9,615 bases of DNA from Euryarchaeota archaeon UBA257 (lineage in GTDB: Archaea; Thermoplasmatota; Poseidoniia; Poseidoniales; Thalassarchaeaceae), in contig DAJO01000059.1 in NCBI GenBank assembly GCA_002498985.1, positions 1-9,615 on the forward strand. Reading direction: 5' to 3'. The translations under genes were made by a program, and so were the position numbers. Positions 1 to 5,218 of the stretch are shown in pieces; position 1 is the stretch's first letter, and each line of letters starts with the position of its first letter. The notes under the pieces are model-generated. The model ran no database searches and was not told the origin of the DNA. It saw only the letters and a list, made by a program, of their open reading frames with translations.

Positions 1-1317
1 GAATATGCCTAGACCAATTCCACTTTCTCTAGTGGAAAAAATACTAATTGGTATCACAATCCAAAATAAGATTAATGTCTTTTCAAGATCACTTTCAATC
101 ATTTGCTTTAATGTGGTTGGAGCAGTTTTACACATGGCTAGCATTATACCCAAAAAGAAACCAAGTAAAATTCCAAAAATGACTATTTTTACCGTGGCTT
201 TCAAACCTTCCCAAAGATTATCCTTTGTGAAATCTACAAATTCATTGAAATCACTTAGATCTATAATTTCAAAACCAACTGGATTATCTTCCCCTCCATT
301 TTCAGTATAGAAGATTTTTCCATTGTCACCAACAATAATCCCTCTAAATGCGGTTTCCATAGCTATATCGTTTATTTTCAGATATGTATTTCCACCCGGA
401 AGTAATTGTGGTGTTACAATATTCCCCCCATCTTTACTCAATGCTACAAAACCTTCTTCTCCAGTCAATAATATCTTTGTAGTGCTCAAAACTTCTAAGG
501 AAGTCAAATTGACATTCATACTAGTGCTATAATTTTCTGATTCAATTTCTTTTATAGTCCATGAATATCCGACTGTGGTTGTTAATGATTCCTGAGTTGA
601 TTTCAAAATATTCCCCTCAGAAGTAATTGCATAAGCCCTATTTGCCTTATAATAACCAATAGAAATAATTTCTGATTCTGCGACAATTTCTGGAGTATCT
701 CTTACTTCCCACGTCAATCCATTATCTTCCGAACCTAGAATTAATCCTGATGAGCCGGATATTAACCCTCTTTCACTCTCAAATGTGATATCAAATAATT
801 TTTCAGAGGTTAATGAATTTATTTGTAACCATTCATTGTCTTTGAAAATCTGAATATCTCCCAAATCAGTAACTATTACAATTTCGTCAACGTTGTTAAT
901 TGATACTGAGTTAATTCTTGTTTGGTTATCAATATCTATATTAATCCATTCATTTGACTGAATTTCTTTGTAAATTACTACTCCATTTTTCCCTGCTGCA
1001 ACAACTAAATTTTCATTAGAATCTGCAGTCAGTATATCTTCAACTGTGGGTGAATTTACTATGCTCCAATTAGTTAATTTCTCACCATGGATAATTACTC
1101 CATTATCTCCAAAGACCCAAGCATCCCCATTAGAATCTATTACTGCTGCATTATAGTTATTATTTGTATTAATATTTACTTCATCCCAAGTACTTTCATA
1201 TCCTTCTGCTAGATTCGGTGTTAAGAAAATAATAATTATTATACTGGCAAAGAATATTATTCTTGAAGATTCAGGTATTTTTTGCCAAGCCAAAATCCTT
1301 TCTTCTTTTGGAAACAC
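1..1317 (-). CDS. Ycf48-like beta-propeller membrane protein with permease-like C-terminus (partial, runs off left edge)
   Basis: An open frame runs from a GTG at 1317 to the window edge without a stop (439 codons visible; the C-terminus is missing). GTG at 1317 is chosen because AGGTG at 1323-1327 lies 5 nt upstream; an in-frame GTG at 1323 is possible. Residues 20-33 are strongly hydrophobic and followed by NLAEG, a signal anchor or signal peptide. About residues 40-345 are repetitive beta-rich sequence with Ycf48/BNR-type propeller signatures (GSSGLILGSEDNGLTW near 187-203; GIIVGDNGKIFYTENGG near 324-341). Then come GLKAT (371-375), a membrane segment at 376-396 with the look of the first helix of HisM/GlnP-type ABC permeases, and a second segment at 414-427. 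The FRGTPLLVQ-type motif expected after the first helix is not visible, so the permease assignment is weak. The gene starts 6 nt after the sufT stop and is probably co-transcribed. The propeller is presumably outside the membrane; its role is unknown. Confidence 0.8.
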   Translation of the reverse strand, partial: MFPKEERILAWQKIPESSRIIFFASIIIIIFLTPNLAEGYESTWDEVNINTNNNYNAAVIDSNGDAWVFGDNGVIIHGEKLTNWSIVNSPTVEDILTADSNENLVVAAGKNGVVIYKEIQSNEWINIDIDNQTRINSVSINNVDEIVIVTDLGDIQIFKDNEWLQINSLTSEKLFDITFESERGLISGSSGLILGSEDNGLTWEVRDTPEIVAESEIISIGYYKANRAYAITSEGNILKSTQESLTTTVGYSWTIKEIESENYSTSMNVNLTSLEVLSTTKILLTGEEGFVALSKDGGNIVTPQLLPGGNTYLKINDIAMETAFRGIIVGDNGKIFYTENGGEDNPVGFEIIDLSDFNEFVDFTKDNLWEGLKATVKIVIFGILLGFFLGIMLAMCKTAPTTLKQMIESDLEKTLILFWIVIPISIFSTRESGIGLGIF

Positions 1318-1329
1318 ATTCACACCTAT

Positions 1330-1632
1330 TTAGAATATGCCTAATTCAAATTTACCATCTTCTGTGGCATGTACTTTTGGATCCCATAGAGGTGTAAATG
1401 TTAGGTTTACATGAACACTTTCCAAACCTTTAGTATCTAGAGCCGCCCTATGCACTGCAGCCATTAATTCAGGTGCTATCGGGCATCCAGGACTAGTCAG
1501 AGTCATATCAATTTCTGCATGTGTATTTTCTATCTTTACATCATAAATAAGGCCCAAATCAATAACAGATATCTTCATTTCTGGGTCTTCAACTTCGTTT
1601 AAAGCCTCAAGAACATCATTCTTATCAATCAT
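1330..1632 (-). CDS. sufT: MIP18/DUF59-family Fe-S cluster assembly protein (SufT-like)
   Basis: This 100-residue protein matches the whole usual length of the MIP18/PaaD-like DUF59 family. Visible family motifs are DPE (16-18), DLGLIYDV (25-32) and MTLTSPGCP (43-51) with the conserved cysteine C50, then a beta strand and a WDP motif near 83-85. Family members assist assembly or transfer of Fe-S clusters onto target proteins in the cytosol; archaeal and bacterial versions linked to suf genes are called SufT. The ATG follows the sufE stop with one base between, and GGAG in the end of sufE can serve as ribosome-binding site. That coupling and the upstream sufS-sufE support an Fe-S role. The symbol follows from context; a PaaD-like role in aromatic degradation is unlikely because no paa genes are present. 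Confidence 0.88.
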   Translation of the reverse strand: MIDKNDVLEALNEVEDPEMKISVIDLGLIYDVKIENTHAEIDMTLTSPGCPIAPELMAAVHRAALDTKGLESVHVNLTFTPLWDPKVHATEDGKFELGIF

Positions 1633-1633
1633 C

Positions 1634-2062
1634 CTAAGTCTCCGAAAGTATCTTTGCCTCTTTAATCACTCTATTGAACATATTCAAGAAACCATTTGCT
1701 CTATTTGGGCTCAAAGCTGCTTTCAAACCCATTTCTTCTACATATGCAGGAGTTAACTTTGATACTTCAATCGGTTTCAATCCATTTACTGCAATTGCTG
1801 TTATGCTCATTAGGCCTTGGACAATTTGAGCATCTGCTCCTGCCTTTAGTAAGAAAAGTCCCCCCTCATCTAGAGAACAGATTACATGTGCTCTAGATTG
1901 ACAACCTAAAATTTGATTTTCTTCTGTCCATTCCTCTATTGGTAATGGGTTTGGATTATTTTTAGCATAGTCGAATAATAATTCATATCTTTCCATTGAG
2001 TCGAAACAATCTTTGAATTCTTCAACGATATCATCTAAATGCTCTGGCCAAAGTGTAGACAT
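1634..2062 (-). CDS. sufE: SufE-family sulfur acceptor protein
   Basis: The 142-residue protein has the full SufE layout: an N-terminal helix with ERYELLFDYAK (24-34), the TEENQILGCQSRAHV block (46-60) carrying the sulfur-accepting cysteine C54, DADAQIVQGL-type sequence in mid-protein (here AGADAQIVQGL, 74-84), and the C-terminal LSPNRANG block (117-124). SufE accepts persulfide sulfur from the active-site cysteine of SufS and stimulates its desulfurase activity, passing sulfur on to Fe-S scaffold proteins. It lies 41 bp downstream of sufS on the same strand and one base upstream of sufT. No ribosome-binding site is visible before the ATG; an A-rich TATA-like stretch sits 20-27 bp upstream, so it may also be made from a leaderless transcript. 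SufE is mainly a bacterial-type protein, so acquisition by transfer is plausible but not shown by this sequence alone. Confidence 0.93.
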   Translation of the reverse strand: MSTLWPEHLDDIVEEFKDCFDSMERYELLFDYAKNNPNPLPIEEWTEENQILGCQSRAHVICSLDEGGLFLLKAGADAQIVQGLMSITAIAVNGLKPIEVSKLTPAYVEEMGLKAALSPNRANGFLNMFNRVIKEAKILSET

Positions 2063-2077
2063 GTTATGTCGTAAAGG

Positions 2078-2089
2078 TTTTTTTTATTC
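2078..2089 (-). promoter_or_regulatory. Possible internal TATA-like element before sufE
   Basis: In the 41-bp gap between sufS and sufE the minus strand reads AATAAAAAAAA, centred 20-27 bp from the sufE ATG. The ATG has no visible ribosome-binding site. The spacing fits an archaeal TATA element giving a leaderless sufE-sufT transcript. Simple AT-richness could give the same pattern. Confidence 0.25.
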
Positions 2090-2103
2090 AAATGATTGTT
2101 TAT

Positions 2104-3327
2104 TTATGCGAATCTTTCGCAAATATATTTCAGATGAGTGATGAAACCTTCAACTTCTTCTCGTGTGTTATATATCCAGAAAGATGCCCTATTAGTCGAA
2201 GGAACTCCTAAAGCATCCATTAGTGGTTGTGCACAATGATGCCCTGTACGAACTGCATATCCACCTTGATCTAATAGTAATGCCAGATCTTGCGATTGAA
2301 TTGTATCGTGTAAAAATGATACAGCCCCTGAAGAGTCTTTATTCGTTGGGTCTCCAAAAATCTTTATCCCAGGTATTTTTGTCATTTCTTTACCTGCGAA
2401 TGCTGCGATTTCATGTACATGATTGTGAATATCTACCATTTTGAATTGCTCTAACCATTCAACTGCGGCGCCCCAGCCTATTGCTTCCGCAATTCGTGGA
2501 GTACCAGTTTCAAACATTGCGTGTCCATCCTTGAATGTAGATCCATCTGTAGTGACTTTTTTGATCATTGAGCCTCCTGTCATGAAAGGTCCCATCTCCT
2601 GAATTCTTTCATTTGATGTTAATAGACAACCTATTCCAGTGGGTCCAGCCATCTTATGGGCAGATATTGCCAAAAAATCGGCACCTAGATTTTCGAAATT
2701 TATTTTTTCATGTGGTGCACCTTGTGCACAATCAATCAAAACTTTACAATTATTTTCTTTACTCATTTTGACTATTTCTTCTATCGGATTTCTAATCCCT
2801 AAAACATTACTAGTATGTGTTACACAGACTAATGCGGCTCCTTCTAGAGCGATTTCAAAAGCTTCCATATCTAACATGAATGTTTCATTATTAATTGGGA
2901 CATACCTAACTTCTACGCCTTTCTCTTTGGAAAGTTCTTGCCATGGTACAATATCTGCATGATGTTCCATTTCTGTAATTACAATTACATCGCCATTATC
3001 TAAATTGTTTTTCGCCCAACCATAAGAGACTAGATTAATTGCTTCAGTAGCACCACTCGTATAGATCATATTCTCTGGTTTTGCACCAAAGAAATTAGAG
3101 ATTTGATTTCTGGCATTCTCTAATGCAGAACTTGCTTCGTCTGCTAATGTATGATTTGATCTATGTGCATTAGAATTATAATTTTCATAGAAGTTACTCA
3201 TCGCATCAATGACGCATTGAGGTTTTTGTGAGGTTGCTGCATTATCAAAATATACTAGATTTTTACCATTTGGCAATACTCTATCGAGTATAGGAAAATC
3301 TGCGCGAATTGCCTCAATATCCAACAT
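2104..3327 (-). CDS. sufS: SufS-type cysteine desulfurase (PLP-dependent, class V aminotransferase fold)
   Basis: This 407-residue protein has the usual length of SufS/CsdA group II desulfurases, which convert L-cysteine to L-alanine and leave a persulfide on the enzyme for Fe-S and thio-cofactor synthesis. Visible signatures: YFDNAATSQKP (26-36), the SNAHRSNHTLA region (52-62), TSGATEAIN (90-98), EHHADIVPWQ (121-130), the PLP-contacting IDCAQGAPH (198-206), the SAHKMAGPTGIG block (222-233) with PLP-binding K225, and RTGHHCAQPL (360-369) with active-site C365. The C365 loop is the short group II form, which normally depends on a SufE partner; sufE is the next gene. The ATG has a strong ribosome-binding site, GGTGAGGAG at 3333-3341, 5 nt upstream. 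It is the first gene of the probable sufS-sufE-sufT unit and is divergent from a SLOG-family gene. Confidence 0.96.
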   Translation of the reverse strand: MLDIEAIRADFPILDRVLPNGKNLVYFDNAATSQKPQCVIDAMSNFYENYNSNAHRSNHTLADEASSALENARNQISNFFGAKPENMIYTSGATEAINLVSYGWAKNNLDNGDVIVITEMEHHADIVPWQELSKEKGVEVRYVPINNETFMLDMEAFEIALEGAALVCVTHTSNVLGIRNPIEEIVKMSKENNCKVLIDCAQGAPHEKINFENLGADFLAISAHKMAGPTGIGCLLTSNERIQEMGPFMTGGSMIKKVTTDGSTFKDGHAMFETGTPRIAEAIGWGAAVEWLEQFKMVDIHNHVHEIAAFAGKEMTKIPGIKIFGDPTNKDSSGAVSFLHDTIQSQDLALLLDQGGYAVRTGHHCAQPLMDALGVPSTNRASFWIYNTREEVEGFITHLKYICERFA

Positions 3328-3332
3328 CAGTA

Positions 3333-3341
3333 CTCCTCACC
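3333..3341 (-). promoter_or_regulatory. Strong ribosome-binding site of sufS
   Basis: The minus strand reads GGTGAGGAG 5 nt before the sufS ATG. It matches the archaeal anti-Shine-Dalgarno complement twice (GGTGA and GGAG) and fixes the start. Confidence 0.7.
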
Positions 3342-3380
3342 ATACTGACCGTAATGCTAATCAGATATCAAATAATGTAT

Positions 3381-3390
3381 TGTTTATACA
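3381..3390. promoter_or_regulatory. Shared TATA-like element of the divergent sufS and SLOG-gene promoters
   Basis: TGTTTATACA contains TTTATA on the plus strand and TATAAA on the minus strand. On the minus strand, transcription would start near 3360, leaving a leader of about 30 nt that includes the sufS ribosome-binding site. On the plus strand, transcription would start near 3410-3412, shortly before the ATG at 3427. No other good TATA candidate for sufS lies in this gap. Positions of start sites are inferred from typical archaeal spacing. Confidence 0.4.
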
Positions 3391-3404
3391 AGACATTTAT
3401 GTCT
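3391..3404. promoter_or_regulatory. Inverted repeat, candidate operator between sufS and the SLOG gene
   Basis: AGACAT-TT-ATGTCT is a perfect 6+6 bp inverted repeat with a 2-bp spacer. An overlapping second dyad, GTCT-GT-AGAC, spans 3401-3410. The pair sits immediately beside the shared TATA-like element and over the predicted plus-strand transcription start, where a dimeric repressor would block initiation. The regulator is unknown; Fe-S or metal-responsive control would suit sufS but is inferred only from the neighbour. Confidence 0.35.
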
Positions 3405-3426
3405 GTAGACCTCTTTGGCCTAACTA

Positions 3427-3876
3427 ATGACATCGGGAACCGGACAGAATGTAATTGAATCGCTTGGGAAGAAAGACCTTAATCAGGATGGTAATATTAT
3501 TAATTTAGCAATAGTCGGTAGTAGTAGATTTTATGATTTTCAGATATTTGAAGAATTGATTGAGAATTGGGTTGACGATAATGGTTATCCTGATTTAATT
3601 ATAGTTGGTGGTGCAAGCGGTGTTGATTACATGGCAGAACGTTGGGCAGATAATAATTCAACTCCAATAGCTATTTTTTCAGAAGAGTGGGATGACCCTA
3701 ACAGGACACTAAGAGATAGAGGCCGCTCAGAGGCACCGAATTCACTTACTGAGAAGATATTAAAGTCGGCTACAGATATACTCGCAATCCCTTCTCCCAC
3801 TAGTAAATGGACAAGAATTGTGATTGAAATGGCTAAGGAACGTGAAATGTCTTTGACAGTTTACGAAATTGGTTAA
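3427..3876 (+). CDS. SLOG-superfamily protein, YspA/DUF2493-like
   Basis: The 149-residue protein has a Rossmann-like SLOG fold related to YspA/YpsA (DUF2493, YAcAr) proteins. After a polar N-terminal extension of about 25 residues come a first strand and loop LAIVGSSRFYD (27-37), a helix, then DLIIVGGASGVDYMAERWA (56-74), whose GGASGVD is the glycine-rich nucleotide-binding loop typical of the family. IAIFSEEWDD (81-90) and a C-terminal ATDILAIPSPTSKWTRIVIEMAKE segment complete the fold. SLOG domains bind or process nucleotides or nucleotide-derived ligands; the substrate here cannot be told. No ribosome-binding site precedes the ATG and TATA-like sequences lie about 26 and 40 bp upstream, so the mRNA may be leaderless or nearly so. 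The gene stands alone, divergent from sufS. Family assignment is good, function unknown. Confidence 0.82.
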   Translation: MTSGTGQNVIESLGKKDLNQDGNIINLAIVGSSRFYDFQIFEELIENWVDDNGYPDLIIVGGASGVDYMAERWADNNSTPIAIFSEEWDDPNRTLRDRGRSEAPNSLTEKILKSATDILAIPSPTSKWTRIVIEMAKEREMSLTVYEIG

Positions 3877-3882
3877 TTCAAA

Positions 3883-3890
3883 TATATATA
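3883..3890 (+). promoter_or_regulatory. TATA-like element before the 39-codon ORF
   Basis: TATATATA lies about 55-60 bp before the ATG at 3945 and would place a transcription start near 3913, with a leader of about 30 nt. It sits in very AT-rich DNA, so support is weak. Confidence 0.3.
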
Positions 3891-3891
3891 G

Positions 3892-3911
3892 TTGAAATAT
3901 TTTCTTTTCAA
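3892..3911 (+). terminator. Possible weak hairpin and T-rich terminator after the SLOG gene
   Basis: TTGAAA and TTTCAA form a 6-bp stem around an 8-nt T-rich loop, 15 bp after the stop. More T-runs follow (TTTTT at 3924-3928). Archaeal termination needs mainly T-runs, so this is plausible, but the stem is AT-only and weak, and the region also holds the promoter of the next small ORF. Confidence 0.25.
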
Positions 3912-3944
3912 GATATTAATTCGTTTTTATCAATTCGCATTATC

Positions 3945-4064
3945 ATGGACCCAATTATAGTGATTACAGCCATAGTTCATATTGCCACAATAGCTTATTT
4001 GTTTAGATCTTACAAGGCGGCCTATAGAGACTCGAGGAAAAGAAGATATCAGTTCAAATCATAA
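3945..4064 (+). CDS. Small single-pass membrane protein, 39 residues (hypothetical)
   Basis: An ATG-to-TAA frame encodes 39 residues. Residues 3-20 (PIIVITAIVHIATIAYLF) form one continuous hydrophobic helix. The remainder is strongly basic (RSYKAAYRDSRKRRYQFKS), as expected of a small protein with its tail inside the cytoplasm by the positive-inside rule. It fills an otherwise empty gap between the SLOG gene and the convergent tfb and ends one base before the tfb stop, with no overlap, which is typical of real tail-to-tail genes in a compact genome. No ribosome-binding site is visible before the ATG. I do not recognise a family, and the function is unknown. Chance occurrence of such a short frame cannot be excluded. 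Confidence 0.55.
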   Translation: MDPIIVITAIVHIATIAYLFRSYKAAYRDSRKRRYQFKS

Positions 4065-4065
4065 A

Positions 4066-5079
4066 TCAATCATCTAATATTTGACTTAAAATCTTCAATA
4101 GCCCTCTAAGTGTAACTTCACTAATTCCTGAGACTTTACAAACCTCGCTCTGGGTCCTGGGTGAATTACTATTTTGTGATGCTTTGTACAACATACACCC
4201 AGCAATTCCCGAAGGTTTCTTACCTTGCCATATCATATTTTCGCCGACTTCATCCCACAGATCTCTAGTGTAACCCAAGACCTTAGGAGGTAATTGTAAG
4301 TCCGAATGGAATTTCTCAAAATATTCCTCAGGTCCTGTGATATGGTGAGTATTCATTTTTCTAGCAACTAATCGAATTGTTCTTTTCAACTCTTTTTCTT
4401 CTACTTCAGTAACCATATCAAATGCCTCTGCAATTACATCAATTCTTCTTGGTATTCCTGCTTGCCTTGCAGCAATGTATACACAAGCTGCTGTGACACC
4501 CCTAATGCTTCTTCCAGTAACTATCCCTTCTTTCATCGCATGTCTGTATAGATTCGCTGCTTCCTGTTCGATTTGTTTAGGTAACCCTCCTCTGTCTCTA
4601 ATGAATTGCATTGCGGTGGTTAAATTCCTGCTTCTACTGTCTCTAGTTTTACTTCTTTGATCAACTCTTTGTCTTCTTCGCCATTCTCGTAAGTTCTTTC
4701 CATTCATGCCGTGCCTTGCCGCAGCACCTGAGGTCAGATCCGCTCTACTAATTTCTGTTGATAACCCCTTATCTGAAATGGTTAGAGATGTAGGAGCGCC
4801 AACCCTACTCCTATCTTCACCGCTTGAATGATTTGTCCACTCTGCCCCCGGATCAATCATATTTTCTGCTGCAACAAAGCCACACTCAGAACAAATAGTC
4901 TCTCCACGGGCCGAATCAGTGTCCCATGAATTAGAGCCACAAATTTCACACTTACCTGTTACAGCCTCTGTCCCTCTTGAACGGGAAGGTCTCTTATTTG
5001 GAATAACTCCTTTTTTCCTTGAATTATTTCTTCCATCGAGATTCGATGTGTTTTTTTGACCCTGGTACTTGTTATCCAT
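4066..5079 (-). CDS. tfb: Transcription initiation factor IIB (TFB)
   Basis: The 337-residue protein is an archaeal TFB, which binds the TBP-TATA complex and BRE and recruits RNA polymerase. A zinc ribbon uses C44, C47, C63 and C66 (CEIC...CSEC). It is followed by the B-reader/B-linker with EDRSRVGAPTSL (88-99) and SDKGLSTEI (102-110). Two cyclin-fold repeats follow: about 145-235, including GRSIRGVTAACVYIAARQ, and about 240-335, including KKPSGIAGCMLYKASQ and ending in a SEVTLRGLLKIL helix. It is somewhat longer than typical TFBs (about 300 residues) because of a basic, polar N-terminal extension of about 42 residues rich in N, K, R and S. The start is supported by AGAGGTT 6 nt upstream and a TATA box at 5115-5122. 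It is transcribed alone, divergent from gcvT. Archaea of this type often carry several TFB paralogues; which one this is cannot be told. Confidence 0.96.
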   Translation of the reverse strand: MDNKYQGQKNTSNLDGRNNSRKKGVIPNKRPSRSRGTEAVTGKCEICGSNSWDTDSARGETICSECGFVAAENMIDPGAEWTNHSSGEDRSRVGAPTSLTISDKGLSTEISRADLTSGAAARHGMNGKNLREWRRRQRVDQRSKTRDSRSRNLTTAMQFIRDRGGLPKQIEQEAANLYRHAMKEGIVTGRSIRGVTAACVYIAARQAGIPRRIDVIAEAFDMVTEVEEKELKRTIRLVARKMNTHHITGPEEYFEKFHSDLQLPPKVLGYTRDLWDEVGENMIWQGKKPSGIAGCMLYKASQNSNSPRTQSEVCKVSGISEVTLRGLLKILSQILDD

Positions 5080-5085
5080 CTTATC

Positions 5086-5092
5086 AACCTCT
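5086..5092 (-). promoter_or_regulatory. Ribosome-binding site of tfb
   Basis: The minus strand reads AGAGGTTGAT, close to the ideal GGAGGTGAT. The AGAGGTT core is 6 nt from the ATG and supports the chosen start, which leaves the long N-terminal extension in the protein. Confidence 0.6.
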
Positions 5093-5114
5093 AGTTGTAT
5101 AGTTGTGTTGGCAC

Positions 5115-5122
5115 TATTTAAA
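5115..5122 (-). promoter_or_regulatory. TATA box of tfb
   Basis: TTTAAATA on the minus strand is a consensus archaeal TATA box, preceded by a purine-rich AGAGAGG stretch where the BRE would lie. Typical spacing puts transcription start near 5093, giving a very short leader that just includes the ribosome-binding site. This is the clearest promoter in the window. Confidence 0.65.
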
Positions 5123-5202
5123 CCTCTCTATTTCCTAAGTCGGAATTATTTTTTTTGAATTGATTTTTCTGTTCTTCGAAGCGCCACCTTCTTGCACCCG
5201 TT

Positions 5203-5215
5203 CCTTTTCGAAAGG
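5203..5215 (+). repeat. Short inverted repeat just before the gcvT start
   Basis: CCTTT-TCG-AAAGG has 5-bp arms and a 3-nt loop and ends 3 nt before the ATG at 5219. The right arm overlaps AAAGGGG, the only purine-rich candidate ribosome-binding sequence. In an mRNA it could pair off that sequence. It is short enough to be chance. Confidence 0.25.
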
Positions 5216-5218
5216 GGT

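Noticed and set aside
5..532. Two plus-strand open frames (5-310 and 323-532) as genes
   Set aside because: They lie antisense to the long propeller/permease-like frame, which is open for 439 codons with a coherent domain order. The two frames have no recognisable motif or ribosome-binding site.
3391..3410. Attachment site or CRISPR-type repeat at the dyad
   Set aside because: Only one copy of the dyad was noticed, with no spacer array and no integrase or tRNA nearby; a regulatory site fits better.
5192..5218. TTG start for gcvT at 5192
   Set aside because: It adds MHPFLFERG before the point where family members begin. The ATG at 5219 leaves seven residues before the conserved TPLYD block, a normal distance.
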